A stretch of DNA of 64,000 bases from Anaerobiospirillum thomasii (GTDB taxonomy: Bacteria > Pseudomonadota > Gammaproteobacteria > Enterobacterales > Succinivibrionaceae): the NCBI RefSeq assembly GCF_900445255.1, contig NZ_UAPU01000007.1, positions 636,001-700,000 on the forward strand, written 5' to 3'. The translations under genes were made by a program, and so were the position numbers. Of the stretch, positions 1 through 9,999 are shown piece after piece (within the stretch, counting starts at the first letter, position 1; every line of letters begins with the position of its first letter). Under the pieces are notes generated by a model. It had not been told where the DNA came from, made no database searches, and was given only the letters and a program-made list of their open reading frames with translations.

Positions 1-136
1 CATCAGTGGCGTAGCCCATTGCCTTGAGGGCATTTATTCTGTGCTCCTGACTAATATTTACAGTCTGATTACAGACATCTACATATGAATGTGCAAGTCC
101 TACAATCTGTTCAATTTTTTCTATCTTATCATTCAT
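1..136 (-). CDS. Partial CDS: N-terminus of a probable 4-alpha-glucanotransferase (MalQ-like)
   Basis: A minus-strand reading frame opens at ATG 136-134 and runs off the left edge of the window, so only about 45 residues are visible. The translation contains GLAHSYVD and, further on, RINALKAMGY. This arrangement, a short helical start followed by an 'alanine-leucine-x-alanine-methionine-glycine-tyrosine' helix, resembles the N-terminal domain of proteobacterial amylomaltases, which transfer glucan chains between maltodextrins. That would fit with glgC further right, but the fragment is too short for certainty. Upstream bases show only a weak ribosome-binding site. An unrelated small helical protein remains possible. 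Confidence 0.45.
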   Translation of the reverse strand, partial: MNDKIEKIEQIVGLAHSYVDVCNQTVNISQEHRINALKAMGYATD

Positions 137-1456
<1,320 letters not shown>

Positions 1457-1477
1457 TTATCCTTCGACTCTATTCTA

Positions 1478-1504
1478 AAAAAGAGCGCTCAGGCGCTCTT
1501 TTTT
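1478..1504 (+). terminator. Rho-independent terminator of gapA
   Basis: AAGAGCGC at 1481-1488 pairs with GCGCTCTT at 1493-1500 around a TCAG loop. It is preceded by A and followed by a T run, 22 bp after the gapA stop. Confidence 0.92.
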
Positions 1505-1613
1505 AATGTCATCACATTATAAAAAAATACCCTCTTTAGATCTTATTCACAACCTATTACTTTCCATTTGAATAAATTTTCACAACTCTTTGATTTATAA
1601 ATATTTTATTATC

Positions 1614-1640
1614 TAAAGTTAGCTTTTATACGGCCGTTAA
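1614..1640 (+). promoter_or_regulatory. Sigma-28 (FliA) promoter of the flagellin gene
   Basis: TAAAGTTA at 1614-1621 and GCCGTTAA at 1633-1640 are separated by exactly 11 bp. The published FliA consensus is TAAAGTTT-N11-GCCGATAA, so each half differs at one position. It lies about 45 bp upstream of the flagellin start and is followed by the ribosome-binding site AGGAGAG at 1673-1679. Confidence 0.88.
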
Positions 1641-1686
1641 CTTAGCTAAGCCTTAATATTAAAAGTTTTCTTAGGAGAGTAATGAA

Positions 1687-2598
1687 ATGGCCCTGTTTGT
1701 AAATACCAATATTTCATCAATTAATGGTCAGCGCAATCTGACTAATGCTACTAACAACCTTAATACCACCTATCAGAGATTATCCTCAGGCCTTCGTATT
1801 AACTCAGCTAAAGATGATGCTGCAGGTTTACAGATTGCCGATCGTTTAACCTCACAAATCAACGGTTTAAACCAGGGTAACCGTAATGCCAATGACGGTA
1901 TTGCTCTGGCTCAGACAGCAGAAGGCGCCATGGATGAAATGACAAATATGCTGTAGCGTATCCGTACTTTGGCTGTACAGTCATCAAACGGCACCAATAA
2001 TGCCAAGGATCGTGAAGCAATTCAGCAGGAAGTTACTCAGTTATCAAATGAGATTACACGTATAGCCTGTCAGACCAAGTTTGGTGGAGATCAAATGCTT
2101 GCTGGTGGTTCTGGCACTGCTAATCAGATGAAAGGTCTCTTAAACTCTATAGGTGAACTTACTATACAGGTTGGCGCTTATAAGGGTGATAGCCTCACTA
2201 TGAAATTCAATAGTAGCGGCTTTACAATGGCAGCTCTTGCCTCTGCAGCTCAGCTCAAAGATGACGGTTCAGACGGTTTTGACAAGGCACATGGTGGTTT
2301 TACAGTAAGCCTTCAGTCAAAAGCAGCTCTTGCAATTGATGCAGTTGATAAAATCGTAGGAATCATTGATTCACAAAGAGCTTCATTAGGTGCAATGCAG
2401 AATCGTATGGAGTCATCCATACGCAATCAGGCTAACGTTTCTATGAACGTATCTGATGCCCGCGCCCGTATCCGTGATACAGACTTTGCCGAAGAGTCTG
2501 CTAAACTGTCACAGCAGACCATTATTCAGCAGGCAGCATCATCAATGCTCACACAGGCCAACTCAAGACCTCAGCTGGCTTTATCACTGCTAAGATAA
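1687..2598 (+). pseudogene. fliC: Flagellin gene interrupted by an in-frame amber codon at codon 90
   Basis: Read through, this frame encodes 303 residues of a short flagellin consisting of the conserved D0/D1 ends with little variable middle. The N-terminus [18 protein letters not shown], the motif [17 protein letters not shown] and the C-terminal SLLR end are intact. A TAG at 1954-1956 (codon 90) sits in the conserved block where flagellins read '...ML-Q-R-I-R...'. A single C-to-T change in CAG explains it. The downstream part (1957-2598) stays in frame and is well conserved, so the change looks recent or is tolerated. Promoter, ribosome-binding site and terminator are all intact. No amber-suppressor tRNA is visible in this window. 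Options are a fresh pseudogene in a multi-flagellin genome, readthrough, or a sequencing error. Confidence 0.9.
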
Positions 2599-2615
2599 TA
2601 TTTAACTCTATGAGC

Positions 2616-2641
2616 AAAGGAGAGCCAAGCTCTCCTTTTTT
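2616..2641 (+). terminator. Rho-independent terminator of the flagellin gene
   Basis: AAAGGAGAG (2616-2624) pairs with CTCTCCTTT (2630-2638) around a 5-base loop and is followed by a T run, 18 bp after the flagellin stop. Confidence 0.9.
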
Positions 2642-2677
2642 ATTGCCAGAAGATACTTACCCTGCTCCTCAGCAATT

Positions 2678-2703
2678 AAAAAAGGCGCCGTATGGCGCCC
2701 TTT
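2678..2703 (-). terminator. Terminator of fba (minus strand)
   Basis: GGCGCC at 2684-2689 and GGCGCC at 2694-2699 form a stem with a GTAT loop. Read on the minus strand it is followed by a run of six T. It lies about 27 bp past the fba stop. Confidence 0.88.
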
Positions 2704-2729
2704 GTATCATTAATTTAATGAAGCAAATC

Positions 2730-3812
2730 TTAGAGTGAGTTCTCTGAGCCTAACTGCTTGATAGCCTCGATTACACGCTCAACCATGGTCTCCTGGCCCT
2801 TGCGTAACCATACACGTGGATCATAGTACTTCTTGTTAGGAGCATCAGGACCTGTAGGGTTGCCAAGCTGACCCTGCAGATAGTCACGGTTGGCCTCGTA
2901 GTAATCCTTAATGCCCTTCCAGCAGGCCCACTGTGTATCAGTGTCGATGTTCATCTTAATAACACCGTATGATACTGAATCAGCAATCTCCTGCTCTGTT
3001 GAGCCTGAACCGCCATGGAATACGAGATTTAATGGCTTGTCCTCTGATAAACCAAACTTCTCTTTAACAAACTTCTGTGAGTCAAGCAGAATGGTTGGCT
3101 TTAACTTAACATTACCTGGCTTGTAAACACCGTGTACGTTGCCAAATGAGGCAGCGATGGTGAAGTTCTTTGAAATCTTGCTCAGCTTCTCATAAGCGTA
3201 AGCTACGTCCTGTGGCTGGGTGTACAGAGCTGACTCATCCTTGTCTGAGTTGTCAACACCGTCTTCCTCACCGCCGGTGCAGCCAAGCTCGATCTCAAGA
3301 GTCATGCCGATCTTTGACATACGCTCTAAGTACTTGCAGCACAACTCAACGTTATCCTCAAGGCTCTCCTCTGAGAGGTCAATCATGTGTGATGAGAATA
3401 ATGGAGTGCCGTGAGCCTTGTAGTACTCCTCGCCGGCATCAAGAAGGCCGTCAATCCATGGCAGGAGCTTCTTGGCGCAGTGATCAGTGTGCAGAACAAC
3501 AGGAACACCATAGGCCTTAGCTACGTTATGAACGTGCAGAGCACCTGAAATGGCACCTAAAATAGCAGCACCCTGTGGAACTTCAGTCTTGTAGCCCTTA
3601 CCTGCTACGAACTGAGCACCGCCATTTGAGAACTGAATAATAACAGCTGAGCGTGCCTTGGCAGCAGCCTCAAGAACAGCGTTGACAGAATCTGTACCTA
3701 CGCAGTTAACTGCAGGGAAAGCATAACCATTCTCTTTGGCAACAGCAAATAATTTGTTTACATCATCACCAGTTAAAACACCTGGCTTTACTACATCTAA
3801 AATCTTGGTCAT
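2730..3812 (-). CDS. fbaA: Class II (zinc) fructose-bisphosphate aldolase
   Basis: Cytosolic glycolytic and gluconeogenic enzyme cleaving fructose-1,6-bisphosphate to dihydroxyacetone phosphate and glyceraldehyde-3-phosphate. At 360 residues it matches the E. coli FbaA-type (class IIA) length. The metal-binding HTDHC motif is at residues 108-112. The 'GGSGS' phosphate-binding loop and the 'NIDTDTQWA' block follow in the C-terminal half. It lies downstream of pgk on the same strand with a 64-bp gap that contains a hairpin, so the two may be cotranscribed with partial termination. AGGG just before the ATG is a modest ribosome-binding site. Confidence 0.98.
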   Translation of the reverse strand: MTKILDVVKPGVLTGDDVNKLFAVAKENGYAFPAVNCVGTDSVNAVLEAAAKARSAVIIQFSNGGAQFVAGKGYKTEVPQGAAILGAISGALHVHNVAKAYGVPVVLHTDHCAKKLLPWIDGLLDAGEEYYKAHGTPLFSSHMIDLSEESLEDNVELCCKYLERMSKIGMTLEIELGCTGGEEDGVDNSDKDESALYTQPQDVAYAYEKLSKISKNFTIAASFGNVHGVYKPGNVKLKPTILLDSQKFVKEKFGLSEDKPLNLVFHGGSGSTEQEIADSVSYGVIKMNIDTDTQWACWKGIKDYYEANRDYLQGQLGNPTGPDAPNKKYYDPRVWLRKGQETMVERVIEAIKQLGSENSL

Positions 3813-3845
3813 TTTTATAGCCCTGAAAAAAGAAAAATAGGATTT

Positions 3846-3868
3846 AATCCCGCCGATGCGGCGGGATT
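3846..3868 (-). terminator. Hairpin between pgk and fba
   Basis: AATCCCGCC (3846-3854) pairs perfectly with GGCGGGATT (3860-3868) around a 5-base loop, 8 bp after the pgk stop. On the minus strand the following sequence is T-rich but not a clean T run (TTTTTCTTTTTT appears some 12 bases later). It could act as a partial terminator or an RNA processing/stability element between pgk and fba. Confidence 0.65.
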
Positions 3869-3876
3869 TTCAAATA

Positions 3877-5040
3877 TTACTCAGCAGCTCTCTTCTCGAG
3901 AATCTCTACTGCAGGCAGCTTCTTGCCCTCTACGAACTCAAGGAAAGCACCGCCACCGGTTGAGATGTATGAAATCTTCTCGGTTACGCCAAACTTCTGA
4001 ATAGCAGCAATTGTGTCACCACCGCCAGCTACTGAGAAGGCGTCAGACTCAGCAATAGCCTCGGCTAAAGCCTTGGTGCCTGAGGCGAACTGATTGAACT
4101 CAAATACGCCAACTGGGCCGTTCCATAAAATGGTCTTGGCATTCTTGATAACCTTAGCAATATTCTCCATTGACTTAGGACCCATATCGAAGATCATATC
4201 GTCATCGGCAACATCCTTAAGATCCTTAAGCTCAGCATTGGTGTTCTCATCAAACTCCTTGCCGACTACTACGTCAACAAACTCAGGAACTTCAGTCTTT
4301 TCTGAAATTTCCTTGGCAGTAGGAATCAGATCTTCCTCGCACAGTGATTTGCCTACCTTGAAGCCGGCTGAGGCGATGAAGGTATTGGCGATACCGCCAC
4401 CAACGATTAACTGATCTGCAACCTTAAGCAGGCTGTTTAATACAGGCAGCTTGGTTGAAACTTTTGAACCGCCTACGATGGCAACCATTGGGCGGGCTGG
4501 ATTGTCCATTACCTTAGCCAGAGCATCAAGCTCGGCTGCAAGCAGAGGGCCTGCACAGGCTACAGGGGCGTACTGAGCTGCACCATAGGTTGTACCCTGA
4601 GCACGGTGAGCAGTACCAAAGGCGTCCATTACAAATACGTCGCATAAAGCTGCATACTTGCGGGCCAGAGCATCATCATTCTTCTTTTCACCGGCGTTGA
4701 AACGGCAGTTCTCAAGAACAACCACTTCATTGTCATTAACTTCAACACCGTCGAGATAATCTTTAACCAGACGTACTTTACAATCAAGCTTGGTGCTCAT
4801 GTAATCAACAACTGGCTTTAAAGAAAACTCCTCATTGTATACACCTTCCTCAGGACGGCCGAGGTGAGATGTCACCATAACCTTGGCACCCTTCTTAAGG
4901 GCCAGTTCGATGGTAGGTAATGTAGCTACGATACGCTTGTCTGAAGCGACCTTACCATCTTTGATAGGTACATTCAAATCTGCACGGATTAAAACACGCT
5001 TACCCTGTAGGTCGAGGTCGGCCATTTTCTTGATTGCCAT
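3877..5040 (-). CDS. pgk: Phosphoglycerate kinase
   Basis: Cytosolic enzyme making ATP and 3-phosphoglycerate from 1,3-bisphosphoglycerate. The 387-residue length is typical of bacterial PGK. The N-terminal RADLNVPI motif, the substrate-binding HLGRP motif and the C-terminal nucleotide-binding GGGDTIAAI motif are all visible. AGAGGAAA upstream of ATG 5040-5038 can serve as ribosome-binding site. The 230-bp upstream region contains a perfect 14-bp palindrome (5207-5220) that resembles a LacI-family operator. fba follows on the same strand. Confidence 0.98.
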   Translation of the reverse strand: MAIKKMADLDLQGKRVLIRADLNVPIKDGKVASDKRIVATLPTIELALKKGAKVMVTSHLGRPEEGVYNEEFSLKPVVDYMSTKLDCKVRLVKDYLDGVEVNDNEVVVLENCRFNAGEKKNDDALARKYAALCDVFVMDAFGTAHRAQGTTYGAAQYAPVACAGPLLAAELDALAKVMDNPARPMVAIVGGSKVSTKLPVLNSLLKVADQLIVGGGIANTFIASAGFKVGKSLCEEDLIPTAKEISEKTEVPEFVDVVVGKEFDENTNAELKDLKDVADDDMIFDMGPKSMENIAKVIKNAKTILWNGPVGVFEFNQFASGTKALAEAIAESDAFSVAGGGDTIAAIQKFGVTEKISYISTGGGAFLEFVEGKKLPAVEILEKRAAE

Positions 5041-5206
5041 AATGAGAATTTCCTCTTATTAAAACCTGTCTTTGTTAGACAAAATACTAACTCTTTTGTT
5101 GAGCCTTTACCTTAGCTATTTTAACCTATTAATCTGTAAAACTCACGCCTGCCAACCATTTAATTTATGCAAAACACAAAAAAAATTATGCGCCGCGTCA
5201 CACTTA

Positions 5207-5220
5207 TGTAAACGTTTACA
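5207..5220. promoter_or_regulatory. Putative LacI-family operator upstream of pgk
   Basis: TGTAAACGTTTACA is a perfect 14-bp palindrome centred between 5213 and 5214, about 170 bp upstream of the pgk start. The central CG within AAACGTTT is typical of operators bound by LacI/GalR/Cra/PurR-type repressors. A related AAACGTTT palindrome sits upstream of the transaldolase gene. Which protein binds is not shown by the sequence. Confidence 0.55.
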
Positions 5221-5270
5221 ATTCATGTATTGAAGATGCGTCTTAAAAGATTTTAAGAGCCTATGATGTG

Positions 5271-5304
5271 AAAAAGATCTACAGGAGTACCTGTAGATCT
5301 TTTT
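5271..5304 (-). terminator. Strong terminator of tkt
   Basis: A perfect 15-bp stem, AAAAAGATCTACAGG (5271-5285) with CCTGTAGATCTTTTT (5290-5304), closes on an AGTA loop. The A/T ends make it usable in both directions. The nearest stop is that of tkt on the minus strand, 24 bp away. Confidence 0.9.
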
Positions 5305-5327
5305 AGCTTTGTTAACCTAAGAGTATA

Positions 5328-7322
5328 TTATAATACACTCTTGGCTATTTGTACCAGGTTTTCTGTAGTAAATCCAAATAATTCAAAGAGTTTGCCGGCA
5401 GGACCTGACTCACCATAGCGGTCAATACCAAGCACCTTGCCCTTAAGTCCTACATACTTGTACCACAGTGAGGTAGAGCCTGCCTCAACAGCAACACGTG
5501 CAGTGCACTCTGAAGGCAGTACATGCTCCTTGTACTCATCGCTCTGAGCATCAAAGATCTCACAGCAAGGCATGGATACAACACGTACCTTCTTACCCTC
5601 GGCCTCTAAGCTCAGAGCACTGTGGTAGGCTAAAGCCACCTCAGAGCCTGTGGCAATGATAATAAGATCAGGTGTACCACAGCAGTCCTTTAAGATATAG
5701 CCACCACGCAGAATGTTATCGACCTGCTCTGGAGTACGTGACATCTGCTCTAAATTCTGACGGGTAAGAACGATGTCTGAAGGACCATCCTTTCTCTCAA
5801 CCATTGACAGATAGGCCATAGCAGTCTCAACCTGATCACATGGTCTCCAGGTGTGCAGATTTGGTACAAGACGCAGTGTGGCAGTCTGCTCAATAGGCTC
5901 GTGGGTTGGACCGTCCTCGCCTACACCAATTGAGTCATGAGTAAATACATAAATGGTAGGAATGCCCATCAGAGCAGACATACGAATAGCATTTCTTGCA
6001 TACTCAGAGAAGATGAGGAAAGTGCCGCCATATGGTCTGAAACCGCCGTGCAGCATAATGCCGTTCATAGCGCCGGCCATGGCAAACTCACGTACACCCC
6101 AGTGAATGTAGTTACCTGAAATAATGCCAGGTTTTACGCTCACAGAGGCCTTGTTTACTGTAAGATTTGATGGAGCCAGGTCGGCAGAGCCGCCTACAAG
6201 CTCAGGCATGATTGAGCCAAAGAAATCAAGAGCGTTCTGACCTGCTTTACGGGTAGCAAGTGAAGCTGGCTGATTCTGCAGTGACATGGCAAACTCGCGG
6301 GCCTTCTCCTTAAGACCGTCTACAAGCTCACCGTTCATGCGGCGTACAAATTCATCAGCCTCGGCAGGATACTGCTCTTTGTACTTGGCAAAAAGCTCAT
6401 CCCATGCCTTCTCAAGCTTGGCACCTTTATCACAGGCATTCCACTGTGCATAAACATCATCAGGTACTTCAAAGGCACCATAGTTCCAGCCTAAAGCCTT
6501 TTTGGTAAGTGCAATCTCCTCATCACCCAGTGGTGCACCGTGTGATGATGCCTTGCCGGCCTTGTTAGGTGAGCCAAAGCCAATGGTTGTTGTGCAGATA
6601 ATAAGTGATGGACGTGATGTCTCCTTCTGAGCCTCACTGATAGCCTCACGCAGAGCCTGACCGTCCTGACCGTCAACCTCTAAAACCTGCCAGTGGTAGG
6701 ACTCAAATCTCTTTTTGGTGTCATCGCCAAACCAGTTTTTAACCTCACCGTCAATAGAGATGCCGTTTGAGTCATAAAAAGCAATCAGTTTACCAAGACC
6801 TAAGGTACCTGCAATGGAGCATGCCTCATGGGAAATACCCTCCATAAGACAGCCATCGCCCATAAAGGCATAGGTGTAGTGATCAACAATATCAAAACCT
6901 GGCTTGTTAAACTCTGAGGCCAGCATAGCCTCAGCCATGGCCATACCAACTGCATTTGATATGCCCTGACCTAAAGGACCAGTGGTGGTCTCAACACCAG
7001 GTACTATTCCGTACTCTGGGTGACCTGGAGTCTTTGAGTGCAGCTGACGGAACTGTTTTAAATCCTCAAGAGACAGATCATAACCTGTTAGGTGCAGCAG
7101 TGAATAAATAAGCATTGAAGCATGACCGTTTGATAAAACAAAACGATCACGGTTGGCCCATTTAGGATTTTTTGGATTGTGACGCATAAAACCACGCCAC
7201 AGAGCTTCGGCCATATCAGCCATACCCAGTGGAGCACCAGGGTGTCCAGAATTTGCCTTCTGAATAGCATCCATACTCAAAGCACGGATTGCATTAGCCA
7301 AATTCTTAAAATTTTCTGCCAT
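5328..7322 (-). CDS. tkt: Transketolase
   Basis: Thiamine-diphosphate enzyme of the non-oxidative pentose-phosphate pathway, moving two-carbon units between ketose and aldose phosphates. The 664-residue product has the family's normal length. Residues 27-43 ([16 protein letters not shown] region) and the thiamine-diphosphate motif starting GDGCLMEG near 155 are present, as is the transketolase signature [11 protein letters not shown] in the pyrimidine domain. The gene starts 14 bp after the stop of the upstream DUF945-like gene, so it is probably transcribed from a promoter before that gene. A strong terminator follows. Confidence 0.98.
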   Translation of the reverse strand: MAENFKNLANAIRALSMDAIQKANSGHPGAPLGMADMAEALWRGFMRHNPKNPKWANRDRFVLSNGHASMLIYSLLHLTGYDLSLEDLKQFRQLHSKTPGHPEYGIVPGVETTTGPLGQGISNAVGMAMAEAMLASEFNKPGFDIVDHYTYAFMGDGCLMEGISHEACSIAGTLGLGKLIAFYDSNGISIDGEVKNWFGDDTKKRFESYHWQVLEVDGQDGQALREAISEAQKETSRPSLIICTTTIGFGSPNKAGKASSHGAPLGDEEIALTKKALGWNYGAFEVPDDVYAQWNACDKGAKLEKAWDELFAKYKEQYPAEADEFVRRMNGELVDGLKEKAREFAMSLQNQPASLATRKAGQNALDFFGSIMPELVGGSADLAPSNLTVNKASVSVKPGIISGNYIHWGVREFAMAGAMNGIMLHGGFRPYGGTFLIFSEYARNAIRMSALMGIPTIYVFTHDSIGVGEDGPTHEPIEQTATLRLVPNLHTWRPCDQVETAMAYLSMVERKDGPSDIVLTRQNLEQMSRTPEQVDNILRGGYILKDCCGTPDLIIIATGSEVALAYHSALSLEAEGKKVRVVSMPCCEIFDAQSDEYKEHVLPSECTARVAVEAGSTSLWYKYVGLKGKVLGIDRYGESGPAGKLFELFGFTTENLVQIAKSVL

Positions 7323-7336
7323 ATAAACTCCTAAAC

Positions 7337-8671
7337 TTAATAGCTTTTTCCATTAACTAAGATATTGTTGTCATTAATTACTAAATTAAGGGTAGATTTT
7401 TTATCCTTGCCTTCAAAGTACTTACACAACGACATAACGCCCTGCAGATTGAAGTTATTCTTTTTAAGCTCCTCCATCTTGGCTCTGTCAGCCTCAAAGC
7501 TGAAGTTGGCATTTAAGCCTAATAATGAATCATCAAAACCTGCCTTGCCTGAACCTTCAACAGTTATGGTGTCATATTTAACCATAGTCTTCTGCTTGGC
7601 GTACTTTGATACATTTGGAATTGGGCGCTCGGCAATATAGCGCATATCGGCCTTGTAGTTCTTGAGTACAAGCTCTGGCTTGTTGCGCATAATCTCATGG
7701 ATAAAATCAAGACCGTCGTGTATTGCAATGAGCGATGTTGGAATATTGTTGATTTTGCCAGATGCACTTACATTTCTTTGTGAGAACATCTTGTCGGCAC
7801 TAAAATTAAAGCTTACAGAGAAATTGTCCTCTTTGAGTGAGAGAATATCCTGCTTTAAAATTAAATTCTTAATCTGTGAATTTCTGGTGCAGTAGGATCT
7901 GATATCTCCCATATAGCGGTTTTCAAGAAGCACATCCCTAAAATCCATTTCAGGAGCGTAGAAACCGTCAACATAGATATTCAAAGGCTCAATGCTCTGA
8001 TACTTGGTAAAATCATTGTCGACAAATTCATAGGCATGATTTAAAGTCATTCTGTCAATGTAAAAATCACTGCTTAAAAAATGTCTGACATCGGCACTGG
8101 TGTGAATGTCATTATTTCCCTTGGATTTTACATTTAAAGATAACTCAAAAGGGTATTTTTCTTCATTGACTGCATTGTCAATATCCAGGGTTGATGGTGA
8201 TTTTAAATTTACCTTAAGCTCACTTGAGTATGGGAATAAAGAGACATGAAACTGTGAGTCTACTTTAGTTGCGGCAAGATCATAGTGCATATCCTCAAAC
8301 AGCTGCACCACGCCTAAATCCTCAAGAGTCTTGGTGTCAACCTCTTCGGCCCTGACTGTAAAATTTAAAGCACCAACCTTGATATTAAGCGGAATGGTTA
8401 CTGCCTTGTCTGTTCTGTTGTCCTTTACAATAAATACAGCCTTTTTATCAAATATGGCGCTGTCACCATGAGCCAGGGCAACAGTAATGGCAGGTCTTAT
8501 ATCGCCATTGGCTATCTGAACAGGCTCAAAATAGCGGTTTATATATTCACTGGCATCATTGACTACATTGCGAATTTGGCTGTCAACCATGGATGAGGTA
8601 ACGGAAACAGCTCCTACATAGGCTCCTGTCAGTACGACAGCTGTTCCGATTAGAGTTGCGGCAAGTTTCAT
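7337..8671 (-). CDS. DUF945 (YdgA-like) exported/inner-membrane-anchored protein
   Basis: A 444-residue protein with an N-terminal hydrophobic segment (residues 4-24, uncleaved anchor or signal peptide) followed by a long soluble beta-rich region. The layout, including a C-terminal end of the type 'hydrophobic-strand, [10 protein letters not shown]', fits the DUF945 family of proteobacterial periplasmic proteins, to which E. coli YdgA belongs. Their function is not established. A second protein of the same appearance begins outside the right edge of the window (63538-64000). It is upstream of tkt by 14 bp and likely cotranscribed with it, although no functional link is evident. Family assignment rests on layout and short motifs only. 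Confidence 0.6.
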   Translation of the reverse strand: MKLAATLIGTAVVLTGAYVGAVSVTSSMVDSQIRNVVNDASEYINRYFEPVQIANGDIRPAITVALAHGDSAIFDKKAVFIVKDNRTDKAVTIPLNIKVGALNFTVRAEEVDTKTLEDLGVVQLFEDMHYDLAATKVDSQFHVSLFPYSSELKVNLKSPSTLDIDNAVNEEKYPFELSLNVKSKGNNDIHTSADVRHFLSSDFYIDRMTLNHAYEFVDNDFTKYQSIEPLNIYVDGFYAPEMDFRDVLLENRYMGDIRSYCTRNSQIKNLILKQDILSLKEDNFSVSFNFSADKMFSQRNVSASGKINNIPTSLIAIHDGLDFIHEIMRNKPELVLKNYKADMRYIAERPIPNVSKYAKQKTMVKYDTITVEGSGKAGFDDSLLGLNANFSFEADRAKMEELKKNNFNLQGVMSLCKYFEGKDKKSTLNLVINDNNILVNGKSY

Positions 8672-8767
8672 ATTCTTTCTATCCTGAGAGATGTTTAAAT
8701 ACTTTGGATAACTTCTGATTTTAACTAAAAAACAGCTGCGGCACCAACATGGATATCAAAAATTAAA

Positions 8768-8805
8768 CAAAAAGTGCCTGAATTATTGGACTCAGGCACT
8801 TTAAA
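8768..8805 (-). terminator. Terminator of the transaldolase gene
   Basis: AAAGTGCCTGA (8771-8781) pairs perfectly with TCAGGCACTTT (8792-8802) around a 10-base loop, followed on the minus strand by TTGTTTAATTTTTG. It lies 18 bp after the gene's stop. Confidence 0.87.
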
Positions 8806-8819
8806 ATGTTTACATGATT

Positions 8820-9473
8820 TTATTCACCAAAGACCTTCTTGTAGTCGGCCTGGAACTTGGCAATACCCTGATCTGTAAGTGGGTGATGTGTCATCTGCTC
8901 AATTACGCTGTAAGGAACAGTAGCAATATCAGCACCGGCTAAGGCACAGTCAGTTACATGGATTGGGTTACGTACAGAGGCACAGATGATCTGGGCATCA
9001 ATGTCACCTACTAAGAACATATCTGAGATCTGACGGATAAGATCTATACCTGGCTGTGAGATATCATCTAAACGGCCAAGGAATGGTGACACATAGGTGG
9101 CACCGGCTCTTGCGGCCAGTAAAGCCTGATTGGCTGAGAAGATTAAGGTCAGGTTGGTCTTGATGCCTTCAACCTTACACATGTGACATGCCTTAAGACC
9201 CTCTACAGTCATAGGAATCTTAACAATCATGTTCTCGTGAATGGCTGCAATCTCACGGGCCTCTTTGATCATGCCCTCGGCATCTAATGTTGTAGCTTTT
9301 ACTTCACCACTGATAGGACCATCAACAATTGAGGTGATTTCCTTGATAACTTCCTTAAAATCACGGCCTTCTTTGGCAATAAGTGATGGGTTTGTGGTTA
9401 CACCGCAGATAACACCCATGTCATTGGCCTTGCGGATATCTTCAACATTTGCTGTATCAATAAAAAAACGCAT
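8820..9473 (-). CDS. tal: Transaldolase, TalC/fructose-6-phosphate aldolase-like subfamily
   Basis: A 217-residue short-form transaldolase, which moves dihydroxyacetone units in the non-oxidative pentose-phosphate pathway. The start motif [13 protein letters not shown], the GVTTNPSL motif at 24-31 and the Schiff-base lysine in VKIPMT (Lys85) are all visible. The alternative, longer frame begins at 9518 and adds 15 residues, but AGGAG lies 6 bp before ATG 9473-9471 and the family normally starts at MRFFIDT. Length matches 'transaldolase type 3B' enzymes more than 320-residue TalB. Some relatives act as fructose-6-phosphate aldolases, and sequence alone does not separate these activities. A LacI-type operator sequence lies about 115 bp upstream. 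Confidence 0.93.
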   Translation of the reverse strand: MRFFIDTANVEDIRKANDMGVICGVTTNPSLIAKEGRDFKEVIKEITSIVDGPISGEVKATTLDAEGMIKEAREIAAIHENMIVKIPMTVEGLKACHMCKVEGIKTNLTLIFSANQALLAARAGATYVSPFLGRLDDISQPGIDLIRQISDMFLVGDIDAQIICASVRNPIHVTDCALAGADIATVPYSVIEQMTHHPLTDQGIAKFQADYKKVFGE

Positions 9474-9587
9474 TTCAACTCCTACTATTGCTATTGTCTG
9501 TGATACTGAAAAAAGCACCTAGGCTGGCGCCTATTGCAAACAATTATCACTATAATACAAGACTAAATACTGCTAGTAAATCACATT

Positions 9588-9597
9588 CAAACGTTTG
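9588..9597. promoter_or_regulatory. Putative LacI-family operator upstream of the transaldolase gene
   Basis: CAAACGTTTG is a perfect 10-bp palindrome about 115 bp before the transaldolase start. Its AAACGTTT core equals that of the palindrome upstream of pgk (5207-5220). The outer TCACA...TGTGA arms have the opposite order to a CRP site. Confidence 0.45.
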
Positions 9598-9716
9598 TGA
9601 ACAAATGTAGATTTTTATACCTAAAAGTTTGAGCCAGTTCACCATATTATAAAAAATGTACCTTAAAATTAGCCCATAAAATCAAAAAAACTTCCTTTAA
9701 ATCATAAACAAAGACA

Positions 9717-9724
9717 CAATTGTC
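9717..9724. repeat. Left 8-bp target-site duplication of the ISL3 element
   Basis: CAATTGTC immediately precedes the left IS end and recurs exactly at 11467-11474 after the right end. Eight-base duplications are characteristic of ISL3-family transposition. Confidence 0.93.
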
Positions 9725-9751
9725 GGTTCTTCCCTGAAATTGGGGGTTGAC
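9725..9751 (+). repeat. Left terminal inverted repeat of the IS
   Basis: It begins GGTTCTTCCC and ends GGGGGTTGAC, matching the reverse complement of 11440-11466 at 22 of 27 positions. Confidence 0.9.
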
Positions 9752-9774
9752 CCAAGATCGCAAACGGTATCTAT

Positions 9775-9891
9775 GGTCTTAAGCACAAGAATGCTTAAGA
9801 CCCGGCCAAATTGTCAATGCAAAAACTGTCCGTCAATGACGAGCCCTTACGGGTTGGCTTTGCCAATCATTGACTGTCAGTCTTTTGCATT
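9775..9891 (+). other. Structured leader upstream of the transposase: two large inverted repeats
   Basis: GGTCTTAAGCA (9775-9785) pairs perfectly with TGCTTAAGACC (9792-9802) around a 6-base loop. A second, longer imperfect pair runs from 9816-9839 to 9867-9891 (TCAATGA/TCATTGA and GCAAAA/TTTTGC are its matching cores) around a 27-base loop. If transcribed, this would fold into two hairpins before the transposase start. It could limit transposase expression (for example by blocking read-in from outside promoters) or serve as subterminal transposase-binding sites. The same pattern recurs at 13029-13257. Confidence 0.6.
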
Positions 9892-9999
9892 TGCTAAAGC
9901 TTTATGAAAAATCCCAAAGATTTTCCCTTGAGAATAATTTTTATATTTCAGATAAAATAAGGGCCCTGACAACAACTTTACCCGACCAAAGGAAAGAAT

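Noticed and set aside
1954-1956. Reassigned amber (recoded genetic code) as explanation of the flagellin TAG
   Set aside because: aspA, ampG and the transposase end in TAG at the expected protein ends, so amber works as a stop here.
5241-5258. TCTTAAAA-GA-TTTTAAGA inverted repeat
   Set aside because: Perfect but AT-only and lacking G/C stem strength or T run. No known family could be assigned.
9474-9518. Longer transaldolase start adding 15 residues
   Set aside because: AGGAG is correctly placed for ATG 9473, and the family starts at MRFFIDT.
9585-9601. CRP site upstream of the transaldolase gene
   Set aside because: The arms read TCACA...TGTGA, the reverse of the CRP order (TGTGA...TCACA).
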